A stretch of DNA of 64,000 nucleotides from Bacillus sp. X1(2014). GTDB taxonomy: Bacteria > Bacillota > Bacilli > Bacillales_B > DSM-18226. Position numbers and translations under genes: made by a program. The number at the start of each line of letters is the position of its first letter. Within the stretch, counting starts at the first letter, position 1. The stretch covers positions 62,001 to 126,000 of the forward strand of contig NZ_VEED01000007.1 of assembly GCF_007678255.1 (NCBI RefSeq). The letters are read 5' to 3'. Positions 50,084-61,052 of the stretch are shown here, one piece after another. Under the pieces are notes generated by a model, which searched no databases, was not told where the DNA came from, and worked only from the letters and a program-made list of their open reading frames with translations.

Positions 50084-52633
50084 TCATCTCTCGCCAAATA
50101 ACAAATTTAGCTCAAATAACCGCACCTCATGGGGTTGAAGTTCCCCTCTCAAAACAATCGAATGATTCTCAACAAGGGAATGCTCTACTTTCATATAAGG
50201 AACACAGATTTGCTTAAAATAATCCACTTCATCCGATTTGATGTCATCTACCGCACCAAATTTTAACCACTCATCTAGTACACTACCATGAATGCGATTC
50301 AGTTTTAATTCTTTTACACGATATTTACCATTCGCGATACCTTGAATTTCCAATGAAAGGTTTAGAGGCTCATTATTTTCAAATATATCATATTGCTCGT
50401 GGATTCCTGTACTACCCTCGGGATGTAAGTAATAAGAATAATTGAAATGTTTATAATTAAAACATAATATTTGATAGCGATCACCTGACTTTTTTGTAAC
50501 AATAAAATTGTCACCTTTAGCCACTAAGATCTCTCCTAATTGTTTTAATAGGACAAATGCATGGAAACTCGGTTTTTTGATACCATTTTTCGTCACTAGC
50601 CCGGCGCCGCCATGAAGAATGTTTTTCGAATCCCTAAAATCACTAAAAATATCAGAACATAACCAGTATCCCATCATTTTCAATTGATTTTGATTTAAAT
50701 TTTCAACAATATTTTTAACCATGTAGGATGCTTTAAAGCTGCTATCATTAAGATAGTTACGATTGGAGATTGAGATATTCCATTCAGTCACATTCAGTTC
50801 TAAATTCTCAAACCCTGCTTTTTTCAAAGATTTCCTCACATCATTCAACTTGTTTAGTACATAATGAGGATTAGTGGAATGTAAATTTTTAATAGGAACG
50901 CGGTATTTATCACGATCGATTTCAATTGGATAAAGATAAATGGAAAGAAAGTCTGGTTGTATTTCTTCCTGTTTCCATTGTTCCAGTAACATATCCAATT
51001 TGTCACCCTCTAAGTCCATACTTAACCCACAACCGCCAATCTTTGCATTAGGTACAAGTTCTTGTGCCGTCTTTTTAAATTCACTAAATATTTTAAAATA
51101 CTCACCAAATTGAGGATCTTGATTTTGATTATTCTTCATTTTAGCTAAGAAATCTTTTTCTTCCTCTGCTTTACTATTAAGTTCATCCATTGGTCGCCAC
51201 AATTCAAAATACCATGTCTCGACTTCTTCATTACCATAACGCTCGATGCATTGCAGCAAAAACGCCGTCACTAGATTATGCCATTCCTCCAGTGTCCTTT
51301 CACTGCTTATCGTTTGGATTACAAGAGTCTCCCCAATGGCTTTTTGAATGATTTTTGGTTTAGGACCCATTTCGATAAAGGGTTTTAATTTATTTTTAAT
51401 GAGAAAATCCAATAATTTGTTAGCATTGGAAAAATTGTAAGTGATACTTCCTCCAGAGCGATCTTCTAGAAGCATATCATCACCGAACAATCCCCAAAAT
51501 CTAGCATAGGTAAAACCGATTTCCGATTGCAGAAGATTGATTTGCTCTTGCATATCTGAATTCAATAAATCTTTTGCATATCCAATATTGAGTAATCGAT
51601 TCCAATACTTAACAAAAGCTTCTGTTTTTCCAACTTTTATCATTTCATTATCCGCAGTACTTCTGGATTGAGGTAATGCTTGAACACTTTTGTCCTCGGT
51701 ACTTTTAAGATATTGACGCAGCTCAGTAAGTGCTTCATTGGTTTCTAGATTGCTGATATCATTAGTAGATTCTGTTTCTTTCTCTGCTGTTTCTGACATT
51801 TTCTTTCTATATTCAACTGGCTTTAATTGATAACTTTCATTAAATACTCTGTTAAATGCCGCTAAATTTGGAAATCCATTATCTAAAGCAATACGAGTGA
51901 TCGGCTTCTGGGAGTACACTAACTCGTTAACTGCATGGGCTAGACGGATTTCATTTACGTATTGTGAAAAGGTTTTTCCTGTTTGTTTTTTAAAAAACTT
52001 AGACAAATAGGGAACCGAAATGTAATGCAGATCGGCTACCTCTTCTAACGTTAAGGGCTCACGATAATTGCTCTGCATGTACTCAATGATTTCTAATAAT
52101 CGATCATTTTGTCCTTTACTAGTCGAATAGCTCTGTATTTCAAACTGATTTGTGCTTTTTAAGTAATGTAATTTTAGAAATGAAATTAATTTAAATGTCT
52201 TCTCTAAAGACTCAACTTCGGAATCATGTCGTTGCTGCATATATACGGATAATAGTTCTTCAATGATCAATCTAAGTTCCTGATTGAAAGATTCACCCTG
52301 TTCCATTGAGTTGCAAGTGAATAAAAGATTTTTTTGAGCCAGCAGGGAGCTTAATTCCAAATAATTAAAATGAAAAACAATAAATAAATTATCTTTCTCC
52401 GATTGAAAGGAGTGAAAATCATTTGAATTCACTAAGATAAAATCAGCTTTGTTCAGGTGATAGGTATTCCCTTTGATTTTCACTTGGAGTTGACCTTTTA
52501 TTATATAAATTAATTCAATTTCTCGATGAGCATGTTCCAGGTTACTCTTGTTACTCATAACGGAAACAGTTATTAACTTTGAATCTATTGAAGTTTGGAA
52601 AATATGCGTACCACTCAATTCAATCACCGCCAT
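50084..52633 (-). CDS. AraC-family regulator fused to a GH39-like domain lacking the acid/base residue
   Basis: An 849-residue protein: cupin-like N-terminus (about 20-100), AraC double helix-turn-helix (about 180-278, ending PVEYRKK), then a GH39 xylosidase-like TIM barrel (about 335-700) and a beta-rich tail. The GH39 nucleophile is kept as Glu617 in NVTEWN. The acid/base motif WNEP of active enzymes is replaced by WRPM at 479-482 (Pro481 where Glu is expected). It is thus probably a pseudo-enzyme that senses a glycoside and controls transcription. No good ribosome site precedes ATG 52633; a GTG two codons later is possible. It is convergent with pair 4. Confidence 0.87.
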   Translation of the reverse strand: MAVIELSGTHIFQTSIDSKLITVSVMSNKSNLEHAHREIELIYIIKGQLQVKIKGNTYHLNKADFILVNSNDFHSFQSEKDNLFIVFHFNYLELSSLLAQKNLLFTCNSMEQGESFNQELRLIIEELLSVYMQQRHDSEVESLEKTFKLISFLKLHYLKSTNQFEIQSYSTSKGQNDRLLEIIEYMQSNYREPLTLEEVADLHYISVPYLSKFFKKQTGKTFSQYVNEIRLAHAVNELVYSQKPITRIALDNGFPNLAAFNRVFNESYQLKPVEYRKKMSETAEKETESTNDISNLETNEALTELRQYLKSTEDKSVQALPQSRSTADNEMIKVGKTEAFVKYWNRLLNIGYAKDLLNSDMQEQINLLQSEIGFTYARFWGLFGDDMLLEDRSGGSITYNFSNANKLLDFLIKNKLKPFIEMGPKPKIIQKAIGETLVIQTISSERTLEEWHNLVTAFLLQCIERYGNEEVETWYFELWRPMDELNSKAEEEKDFLAKMKNNQNQDPQFGEYFKIFSEFKKTAQELVPNAKIGGCGLSMDLEGDKLDMLLEQWKQEEIQPDFLSIYLYPIEIDRDKYRVPIKNLHSTNPHYVLNKLNDVRKSLKKAGFENLELNVTEWNISISNRNYLNDSSFKASYMVKNIVENLNQNQLKMMGYWLCSDIFSDFRDSKNILHGGAGLVTKNGIKKPSFHAFVLLKQLGEILVAKGDNFIVTKKSGDRYQILCFNYKHFNYSYYLHPEGSTGIHEQYDIFENNEPLNLSLEIQGIANGKYRVKELKLNRIHGSVLDEWLKFGAVDDIKSDEVDYFKQICVPYMKVEHSLVENHSIVLRGELQPHEVRLFELNLLFGER

Positions 52634-52963
52634 AAGAAACTAACTCTAGTTTTTTTTAACTACTATTCTCTAATATAGCATAAATTAAAATAATAGTTCG
52701 ACAATTTTTTACCCGAAAGTAAGTTCTTACTTTTTGTTTAAAAAAGGACGAACAGGAAAAAAGACTGGAATTTCCAAAAGGAATTATTGGGTAATATTTA
52801 CCGAAACGAAATAATATACAAGTACTATTGATTTAATTTTCTAAATATACTATCTTTTCAGTTAATAACCAATCCCCCATCTGGTAATATAATGAATAAC
52901 TCCCAACTTTTACTATTAGTAACAAACAAAAATGGGATCAATTACATACTGGAGGGTATTTTT
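52634..52963. other. intergenic region between the AraC-GH39 and carboxypeptidase genes
   Basis: A 330-base A+T-rich gap between divergent genes. The only marked element is a palindrome AAAGTAAG-TT-CTTACTTT at 52716-52733, which may be an operator. I find no convincing sigma-A promoter with good spacing, no box A or B and no gene. Confidence 0.5.
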
Positions 52964-54271
52964 ATGAAAAAGTTTTCAAAGGCAATTATTCCAACTGCAA
53001 TGGCTCTAACCATGACTCTATCATCACCAGCAATGGCCGAACCTCAATCAAATCCAAACGGACCTTATATTGAGGACGAACAAAACATCTCATTATCAAG
53101 TTATATGTCAAATGAGGAACTAGCCAAAACTCTACAAAAACTTGAAGCATCATCTAAAGGGAAAATGAAGTTAGAGGTTGTAGGATATTCCAATCATACA
53201 TTAGATGGATATAAGACCGAAGCCGATCAAGGCGATCCTTTGTATTTGGTGAAATTCGGTGATGCGGATCCAAACAAAAAAAGAATTTTAATTACGACGC
53301 AAATCCATGGTAACGAGCAAATTGGAACCGAGGCAGCCATTGATATTATTCAAAAACTATCTAGCGGCGGGCAGGAAATAAACGAAATACTAGATAAGGT
53401 CTCCATTTGGATTATGCCAAGAATTAATCCAGAAGGATCCGATAATACATTCGAAGGAAAATGGTACCCTACCCGTTATACACACCAAACTTGGCTTCCA
53501 GAAAATATTAGCCTTCCTGTTGGTACTTTGGCGCCATGGTACTATAACTCAGTTGGCGATGAGAGAGGCCAGACAAATGATGGGCGTGTAGTGTATGGTA
53601 TTCCTGGTTATGACCAAAACCGAGACTACAATCCAAATTTGGATTTTAGGGTAGAAAAGGAAGATCCAGCTGAAGTAGCCGCATTCCTAAATAACAGAAC
53701 AACAAATAACAGCAATTACGGCGGTTTTTATGTAACAGCAGAAGCCAGAACCGTTACAAGTGTATTTAAAGAATTTAAACCTGATGTATATGTTGATGTT
53801 CACCACCGTGGGTTCAATACGCTTTCTGATGAAGATAACAGATCTGTTCCAGTTCAAGTGGCAGCTGTAGTAGCAGACCCTTACACGGATCCATTCTCAG
53901 GAAAGCATTATGAGGTGGATGAAGACGTATTAAAGCTTGGCAAACAAGTTAATGCGCTGGCCAATCTCGCTCTTCAAAGAGGGAACTCACAATATGGAGC
54001 TGTTCAAAAATATCCTGATGTTAACCTTCCAGGTACCGCTCTAGGGGCGTTTGCATTAAATGATGCAGCCATTATGTTGATTGAAATCAAAGGACAAAGC
54101 CAGACACTAGGACAAAAACAGGCTGGCATGTTGAAAGAAACTGTAAAAGTACCATTATTTGAGGTATTTAAAGGACTTGCAGACGGATCGATTCATGATG
54201 TGGATACAGCGATTTATGATGCGATTCCAGAATCAACGAATAGAATTGAGGACCCTACTACAAGAGATTAA
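52964..54271 (+). CDS. secreted M14-family zinc carboxypeptidase
   Basis: A 435-residue exported protein. I use ATG 52964 with GGAGGG seven bases upstream; this gives a clean signal peptide (Lys-rich start, hydrophobic core, cleavage after SPAMA near residue 25). A longer in-frame start at 52892 would bury it. The first zinc motif HGNE places His115 and Glu118; VDVHHRGF near residue 270 should hold the third ligand, and IEIKGQ late in the chain the catalytic Glu. Family members remove C-terminal residues from peptides or act on cell-wall peptides. The gene is monocistronic with a terminator. Confidence 0.9.
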   Translation: MKKFSKAIIPTAMALTMTLSSPAMAEPQSNPNGPYIEDEQNISLSSYMSNEELAKTLQKLEASSKGKMKLEVVGYSNHTLDGYKTEADQGDPLYLVKFGDADPNKKRILITTQIHGNEQIGTEAAIDIIQKLSSGGQEINEILDKVSIWIMPRINPEGSDNTFEGKWYPTRYTHQTWLPENISLPVGTLAPWYYNSVGDERGQTNDGRVVYGIPGYDQNRDYNPNLDFRVEKEDPAEVAAFLNNRTTNNSNYGGFYVTAEARTVTSVFKEFKPDVYVDVHHRGFNTLSDEDNRSVPVQVAAVVADPYTDPFSGKHYEVDEDVLKLGKQVNALANLALQRGNSQYGAVQKYPDVNLPGTALGAFALNDAAIMLIEIKGQSQTLGQKQAGMLKETVKVPLFEVFKGLADGSIHDVDTAIYDAIPESTNRIEDPTTRD

Positions 54272-54311
54272 TTCATGTATGATAATTTAACCTGTTAAAT
54301 GGAGCTGACCC

Positions 54312-54351
54312 AAAAATCTGATGTATTGTCACCTTTTGGGTCAGTTTTTTC
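54312..54351 (+). terminator. terminator after the carboxypeptidase gene
   Basis: CTGACCCAAAA pairs with TTTTGGGTCAG across a long loop, followed by TTTTTT on the plus strand. Confidence 0.8.
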
Positions 54352-54366
54352 TATTCTATGTAAACC

Positions 54367-54392
54367 AAAAAGTCACCAATAGGTGACTTTTT
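54367..54392. terminator. terminator serving gdhA
   Basis: A perfect AAAAAGTCACC / GGTGACTTTTT stem with a four-base loop. Symmetric A/T tails make it bidirectional; it ends the gdhA transcript 54 bases past the stop. Confidence 0.82.
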
Positions 54393-54445
54393 ATCCTGTA
54401 GTGTGTTGATCCTTTTTCTATAAAATCTTTTCTAGATCCTATATC

Positions 54446-55840
<1,395 letters not shown>

Positions 55841-55975
55841 CTAATGTATTTTAAAGTTAAGAAAATTCCCTTTTCTTACGTGTATTTTCATTTTATAATT
55901 TAATAATTAATAGTTTCAATCTTAATTTACGATGAAATTAATGCGTTTAACGCATTAAAATGGAGTGGAATAAAA

Positions 55976-56887
55976 ATGGAGACAAGGCAAATTCAATATT
56001 TTCTAGAAGTGGCAAAAAGAGAGCATGTAACAGAAGCAGCAGATGCCTTGCATGTTGCCCAATCTTCCGTTAGCAGACAAATCTTCAATTTAGAAGACGA
56101 ATTAGGTGTAAAACTCTTTATACGTGAGGGAAGAAGTGTAAAGTTAACCCCTCTCGGGAGAATTTTTTATGAACGGATGAAACAAGTATGGTATTTAATG
56201 GAGGATGCAAAGAGAGAAGTAGAAGAAAATTTAAATCCTGAAAAAGGAACTGTACGAATTGCATTCCCTATTAGCATGGCGGCCCATACATTGCCCTCCA
56301 TCATATACGCTTTTCGCACTCGCTACCCAGACGCGAAATTCCAAATGAGCAATGCCCTTTATTATGATTTAATAGATGGTGTTATAAATGGTGAATTTAA
56401 TTTGGCCATGATCGCACCCATGCCCAATCAGGAAAAAGAGAAAAAAATCAAAGGAGCAACGTTATTTACAGAAAATATCGTTGCACTCCTCCCTCTACAT
56501 CATCCATTATCAGATCGGAAAACCATTCGGCTGCGGGATTTAAGGAATGACCCATTTTGTGTCCTTCCTGAAGGGTTTGTATTTCGCGAACAGGTGGTTC
56601 AAGCATGTAATGATGCAGGTTTTTCCCCACAAATAGACTTTGAAGGAAAAGATATTGATGCATTAAAAGGGTTAGTCTCTGCAGGTTTAGGGGTAGCATT
56701 GATGCCAGAGATGACATTGGTAGATAACACCCCTCGATCTACCGTGGTAATTCCAATTTCCGATGCGAATCTCACTCGAACAGTCGGTGTCATCTACCCG
56801 ACCCAGCGTAAACTGCTCCCAACCGAAGCATTATTTTATAATTTCCTGCTTGAAACTTATGAAAGATTAAATGAGTTTCGGAATTAA
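55976..56887 (+). CDS. LysR-family regulator, GltC-like
   Basis: A 303-residue LysR regulator: winged helix-turn-helix at 1-60 (METRQIQYFLEVAKREHVTEAADALHVAQSSVS) and a periplasmic-binding-like effector domain after a linker helix. N-terminal sequence and length are those of the GltC group, which in Bacillus subtilis activates glutamate synthase in response to 2-oxoglutarate and glutamate. Divergence from gdhA suggests control of that gene here. Ribosome site TGGAGTGG. Convergent with the YhgE gene, with a terminator between. Confidence 0.9.
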   Translation: METRQIQYFLEVAKREHVTEAADALHVAQSSVSRQIFNLEDELGVKLFIREGRSVKLTPLGRIFYERMKQVWYLMEDAKREVEENLNPEKGTVRIAFPISMAAHTLPSIIYAFRTRYPDAKFQMSNALYYDLIDGVINGEFNLAMIAPMPNQEKEKKIKGATLFTENIVALLPLHHPLSDRKTIRLRDLRNDPFCVLPEGFVFREQVVQACNDAGFSPQIDFEGKDIDALKGLVSAGLGVALMPEMTLVDNTPRSTVVIPISDANLTRTVGVIYPTQRKLLPTEALFYNFLLETYERLNEFRN

Positions 56888-56910
56888 TATGTTCCTAGCC
56901 TCCAGAAAGC

Positions 56911-56948
56911 AAAAAAAGAGGCAGGCCTTTAAAAAGGTCCTGCCTCCC
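56911..56948. terminator. terminator between the LysR gene and the YhgE gene
   Basis: GAGGCAGG-CCTTT pairs with AAAGG-TCCTGCCTC around a short A loop; the minus strand continues with TTTTTTT. It mainly serves the YhgE gene. Confidence 0.85.
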
Positions 56949-56959
56949 TATATTAAAGA

Positions 56960-59296
56960 TTACTGTGGCTGTAAAGAAGACTGCTTTTTGAATTTGACGA
57001 TAAAAAATGTCAAAGTTGCAGTTAGGAATAAAACTAAGAAAATCGCAATGTGCCCGATATTATTCCACATATAACCAAAATCACCGGTTGAAATAATCGA
57101 CCTGAAGCCAGAAATCGAATAGGTCATAGGTAAGTATTTCATTATATTTTGCAGGAATGTTGGACCTAGTTCAATCGGGTACGTTCCTGCACTGCCTGTT
57201 AGCTGCAGTATCAAGATTATAACCGCTAAGAAACGTCCCGGATTATCAAGAGCTGTAACAAGGAATTGGATGATGGCTAAGAATGCCCAGCTCGTAAAGA
57301 TACTTAGCATAATGAAATATGGAATGCTCTTCACTTCGAGACCAAGACCTAACAGCATAACCGCATCGACTAAAAGCGCCTGGCCAATTCCTACTGCTAA
57401 AATAACACCTGTTTTTCCAATGAACCATCTAAACCCGTTTTTCGGCTCCGAGGCTGGTTCAAACATTGGAAAAATAACGGAGAGCATCAGAGCACCGACA
57501 AAAAGACTAAGTGACAAGAAATAAGGTGCTAATCCACTGCCGTAGTTTGGAACATGATTCATCTTGTTGTTCGAAAGTTTTACTGGTTCAGCGAACATAT
57601 CATAAACTCGATCATTGGCTTTTATATCACTGGCATCCTTTGCTCCTTCAGATAGTTGATCGCCCAATTTCTTTGAGCCATCCACTAGTTTAGTCATCCC
57701 GCTATTTAAATCCTTCGAACCACTCGCAAGGGCGGACATGCCGTTATTTAATTCTTTTTCACCCTGATATAGTGATGTTGTGCCAGATGCTAATTTATTA
57801 GCGCCCTGTGCTAACTTATTTGTCCCTTCATTCAATAAAGTGGAACTAGATGATAATTTCCCTAAACCTGAAGTTAGGCTGCTTGAACCACTTTCAATTT
57901 GACCGAATCCTTTTTGTGCTTCATCAATCTTTGTACCAAACAGGGTAAGTCCTTGGGTTAACTGTTCTTGTCCATTTAATACCTGTTTAGCCCCGCCAGA
58001 TAATTGGTTAATACCATCAGCTAATTGCTTTTGACCTTTATTCAACTGATTTGCACCTGTGGCTAATGAATCAGAGCCATGCTTTATCTGCTCAGCACTG
58101 CTTGACAAATCTCCTACACCAGAAGCCACCTGCTGGCTGCCTTTCGACAATTTGGTTAGGCTATCCTTTAGTGCGTTTAGTTTTTCCTTCTCTGTTGGAT
58201 CAGTCGTATTATCCTCCATGCTACTTACTTGGTCGAGCAGCTTCTGAAGGCCTTGACTGACCGTGTCGGCACCGGACTTTGTTTCCTCTGCTCCTGTCTT
58301 CCAACTATCTAAGGAAGCTGAGAGCTGTTCAGAACCATTTACAATCTGCTTTGACCCGTCTTGCAGACTTGGAACATTTTCTGCAGCAGATGTTAAACCA
58401 TCAGATAATTGCTTCGTGCCATCCTCCGCTTTTTTCGAACCTGCTAACAGCTTCGTATTGGCATCTTTCATTTTGGTGAGGCCCGTGCTGAATTTCTGCA
58501 ATCCACTCTGGAGCTGCTCAGAACCCGTTGAAGCTGAAACTACACCATTTGAAAAAGCTACAGATTTATCCGCTAAAACCTCAAGGTTTTGCTTGATCGT
58601 CTTGGCGCCATCATCTACTGATTTTGCACCATTCGTTAATTTTTCTGCGCCGCTGTTAGCAGATGTAATTCCATCTGTTAAACTGCCGGCCCCTTCTTTG
58701 GCTTCTGCCATCCCGTTTGAAAGTTCCCCCGCTCCATCACTTGCCTTGTTCAACCCTTTAGCGACATCTTTTAAACTGTCAAACATAGATTCCGCATAGG
58801 TTTTCGTTACGGATTCGGACACGGCTTCTTTAATTTTTTCAACAGCCGAATCGCCGATTTTGGATGATAAATAGTTATTACCTTCATTAACGGTATAGAT
58901 CAGATTTAGTTTTTGGGGATTTTCACTTTGCAGCGTCGTGGCATTTTTTGAAAAATCTTTTGGAATTTCAATCTCCAAATAATAATCCTGATTCATCAAG
59001 CCTTGTTTTGCCTTTTCTGCACTGACAAAATTCCAATTAAAAGTTTTTTTCTCTTTCAAGTTCTCAACTAAATCCCTGCCAACTGTTATCTGGTCTCCAT
59101 TGAACTCGGCACCATGGTCATTATTGACAATCGCCACAGGCATTCTGTCCAAATGTGCATATGGATCCCAGAAGGCCCATAAATAGGTTCCACTGTATAG
59201 AACCGGAATCGTCATCACACCGATAATGGCGATTAGCAATTTACGCGTGCGAAAAATCCGCATAAATTCACTTTTCACAGAAGGGAAAAATCTCAT
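56960..59296 (-). CDS. YhgE/Pip-family membrane protein with long repeat domain
   Basis: A 778-residue membrane protein: one N-terminal helix, a large extracytoplasmic part and five C-terminal helices (about 590-770), as in YhgE/Pip and EsaA-type proteins linked to ESX-like secretion and phage adsorption. The extracytoplasmic part from about residue 180 to 560 is built of roughly 7-residue units of the form L-x-x-G-A/S-x-x and is almost free of bulky residues. I place the start at ATG 59296, six bases after GAGGTG; the frame is open further but without a ribosome site. Antisense open frames across it result from the repeats. Confidence 0.9.
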   Translation of the reverse strand: MRFFPSVKSEFMRIFRTRKLLIAIIGVMTIPVLYSGTYLWAFWDPYAHLDRMPVAIVNNDHGAEFNGDQITVGRDLVENLKEKKTFNWNFVSAEKAKQGLMNQDYYLEIEIPKDFSKNATTLQSENPQKLNLIYTVNEGNNYLSSKIGDSAVEKIKEAVSESVTKTYAESMFDSLKDVAKGLNKASDGAGELSNGMAEAKEGAGSLTDGITSANSGAEKLTNGAKSVDDGAKTIKQNLEVLADKSVAFSNGVVSASTGSEQLQSGLQKFSTGLTKMKDANTKLLAGSKKAEDGTKQLSDGLTSAAENVPSLQDGSKQIVNGSEQLSASLDSWKTGAEETKSGADTVSQGLQKLLDQVSSMEDNTTDPTEKEKLNALKDSLTKLSKGSQQVASGVGDLSSSAEQIKHGSDSLATGANQLNKGQKQLADGINQLSGGAKQVLNGQEQLTQGLTLFGTKIDEAQKGFGQIESGSSSLTSGLGKLSSSSTLLNEGTNKLAQGANKLASGTTSLYQGEKELNNGMSALASGSKDLNSGMTKLVDGSKKLGDQLSEGAKDASDIKANDRVYDMFAEPVKLSNNKMNHVPNYGSGLAPYFLSLSLFVGALMLSVIFPMFEPASEPKNGFRWFIGKTGVILAVGIGQALLVDAVMLLGLGLEVKSIPYFIMLSIFTSWAFLAIIQFLVTALDNPGRFLAVIILILQLTGSAGTYPIELGPTFLQNIMKYLPMTYSISGFRSIISTGDFGYMWNNIGHIAIFLVLFLTATLTFFIVKFKKQSSLQPQ

Positions 59297-59589
59297 GCAA
59301 ATCACCTCATTCATAATTATCATCTTACTCCATTGTGACCATAATCCCCATTCAGTCATTTTAGGACAAAAAATATCACCTTATTGACCGTTTTAGTTTT
59401 TTAGTCATTTATAAGACTTTGTTATAATACCACAACTTATTTTTAGTTTCAACCACTTCTGTGTTGATATTTATTTTGAGAAAAGACCATCAAGTCAATA
59501 CTAGTAGCGGAGAAAAACGGCAAACAACCATGCCCTACTGATGGAACGGATGGGTCATGAAGAGAAAATGTTTTAGAGGAGGATTCACG

Positions 59590-59916
59590 ATGACCAAGGA
59601 AGAGGTAGTTAAACTTTTAATACTTATTGAATCAGTTTATCCTAACTGTATATTTAAGAACGAGACGGTCCAGCAATGGTTCCAATTTTGTTCTGAAATG
59701 GATTATGAAAAGGTAATGGCGCTGGTGAAAAATCACATTCGAAAAAGTCCTTTTCCGCCTGCGTTTGCTGATATTGCTGTATTCACTTCTGAAGAAAATG
59801 ATTTCCCAGAAACATTACAAAATGGACGGGAAAGAATGAAACGTGAATGGAAATCTGATCAACGAAATACTATCCCTGAGTGGCTTGGCGAATATTCAGC
59901 AAGAAAAAATGTTTAG
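59590..59916 (+). CDS. replicative helicase loader/inhibitor G39P-like small protein
   Basis: A 108-residue protein whose first about 75 residues look like the N-terminal domain of phage SPP1 G39P (MTKEEVVKLLILIESVYPN...KSPFPPAFADI), which binds DnaB-type helicase as loader/inhibitor. The C-terminal part is basic and polar and has no domain I can name. ATG 59590 follows AGGAGG by seven bases. No phage genes surround it, so it appears to be a chromosomal single gene of the kind often seen in Bacillaceae. Confidence 0.75.
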   Translation: MTKEEVVKLLILIESVYPNCIFKNETVQQWFQFCSEMDYEKVMALVKNHIRKSPFPPAFADIAVFTSEENDFPETLQNGRERMKREWKSDQRNTIPEWLGEYSARKNV

Positions 59917-59930
59917 CAGGATAAAAAATA

Positions 59931-59979
59931 AACCGAAAATATAAAGTTTCAATAAGAAACCTTATATTTCGGTTTTTAT
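59931..59979. terminator. bidirectional terminator between the G39P-like and HAD genes
   Basis: AAAAATAAACCGAAATATAA-like arm pairs with its inverse TTATATTTCGGTTTTTATT, with an inner GTTTC/GAAAC stem. Both flanks are A/T-rich for the convergent genes. Confidence 0.8.
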
Positions 59980-59996
59980 TGTTTATCTGTATGAAG

Positions 59997-60776
59997 TTAT
60001 AATAGCCCCACCATTTGAAGACCATGAGTAATTCCATTGTCGTCAACGGATTTTGTCACATATTTTGCGACTGCCTTTACACTTTCTTCCGCATTCCCCA
60101 TTGCCACACTATTTTTTATGGTTGTTAGCATTTCCAAATCATTAAGCCCATCACCAAAGGCAAATTGGTTTTCTTTTGAAATACCTAGTTTTTCAACTAT
60201 TTTTTCAATCCCTTTTGCTTTTGAGCCGCCATTAGGGAGTACATCGACTGAAACAGGATGCCATCTTACAAAATCAAAATCACGAAACTCCTGTTCATAT
60301 TGTTTCTCTTCCCCTTCTGGACAAAAAAGGAGAGTTTGAAACAGCTCGCGTCCTTTGTAATAATTCGGATCGTGCGAAGGAAAACGGCCAATTTTTAATG
60401 TAGCAATACTTTCTGTAATGTAGCTATGCTCTGGTACATTCGTTTTCATATCCTCGTGATCCATAAAGACTACCGGATGATTGTTCAGAAGAGCTGCTTC
60501 TGTTAACTTTTCAATTGCTGAGGCATTTAAAGAATTTTTATATAACACTTCTTCTTTTAACACGACGTATTGTCCGTTATAACTTACAAATGTAGTAATC
60601 CCTAATTCTTTTCGCAGATCCTCAAACATAAACGGAGCGCGGCCAGTTGCAATAGCTACTTCATGTCCAAGTTCTTTTAATTTAAAAATGGATTCTTTCG
60701 TTGATAGAGGCAATTCTTTATCATGATTAAGCAACGTTCCATCTATATCAAAGAATATAATGCTTTTATCGCTCAT
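59997..60776 (-). CDS. Cof-type HAD-IIB hydrolase (sugar or cofactor phosphatase)
   Basis: A 259-residue haloacid-dehalogenase phosphatase. Motif I is FFDIDGTLL (about 7-15) with the nucleophile Asp9; motif II is AIATGR; motif IV is FGDGLNDLEML (about 210). The C2B cap lies between. Such proteins dephosphorylate sugar phosphates, FMN or pyridoxal phosphate with low specificity. ATG 60776 is the likely start, as the upstream in-frame TTG has no clear ribosome site. It is unrelated to the neighbouring genes as far as can be seen. Confidence 0.9.
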   Translation of the reverse strand: MSDKSIIFFDIDGTLLNHDKELPLSTKESIFKLKELGHEVAIATGRAPFMFEDLRKELGITTFVSYNGQYVVLKEEVLYKNSLNASAIEKLTEAALLNNHPVVFMDHEDMKTNVPEHSYITESIATLKIGRFPSHDPNYYKGRELFQTLLFCPEGEEKQYEQEFRDFDFVRWHPVSVDVLPNGGSKAKGIEKIVEKLGISKENQFAFGDGLNDLEMLTTIKNSVAMGNAEESVKAVAKYVTKSVDDNGITHGLQMVGLL

Positions 60777-60905
60777 TTTTAGTTCCAACTTTCGATGTGT
60801 ATTTTTAAATTATTATGTACCATTATAAATCACTCGAACAATACAGCCTAATTTTTTGTACCATACCTCAGTTTTGGTTATAGATCTCCCCAAGGATATC
60901 GGCAG

Positions 60906-60969
60906 CTTATCCGAGAATATTCTACTCTTATCCGAGAGTATTCCACACTATCCGAGAGTATCGCCCGCC
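60906..60969. repeat. three short tandem repeats, 20-21 bp period
   Basis: TATCCGAGAATATTC (from 60908), TATCCGAGAGTATTC (from 60929) and TATCCGAGAGTATCG (from 60949) lie in tandem between the SMC-like gene and the HAD gene. No hairpin of note; function unknown. Confidence 0.7.
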
Positions 60970-61002
60970 AGTCACCCACAAATGTTTCCCGTGTACAAAT
61001 AA

Positions 61003-61040
61003 AAATCTCACCTTCCAGAAAGAAAGTGAGATTTTTTTGT
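61003..61040. terminator. terminator of the SMC-like gene
   Basis: AAAAATCTCAC pairs with GTGAGATTTTTTT across a 14-base loop, 13 bases beyond the stop codon, with A/T tails on both strands. Confidence 0.8.
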
Positions 61041-61052
61041 TTTAGTATTATA

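Noticed and set aside
50084..52633. Functional GH39 beta-xylosidase
   Set aside because: The WNEP acid/base motif is replaced by WRPM and the protein begins with a complete AraC DNA-binding region; a sensor role fits better.
58051..58799. Plus-strand open frames of up to 178 codons across the YhgE gene
   Set aside because: They are antisense to the repeat domain of the YhgE protein, whose regular codon pattern suppresses stops in the opposite frames.
59557..59916. Prophage region marked by the G39P-like gene
   Set aside because: No integrase, terminase, portal or other phage gene is present on either side; neighbours are a YhgE protein and a HAD phosphatase.
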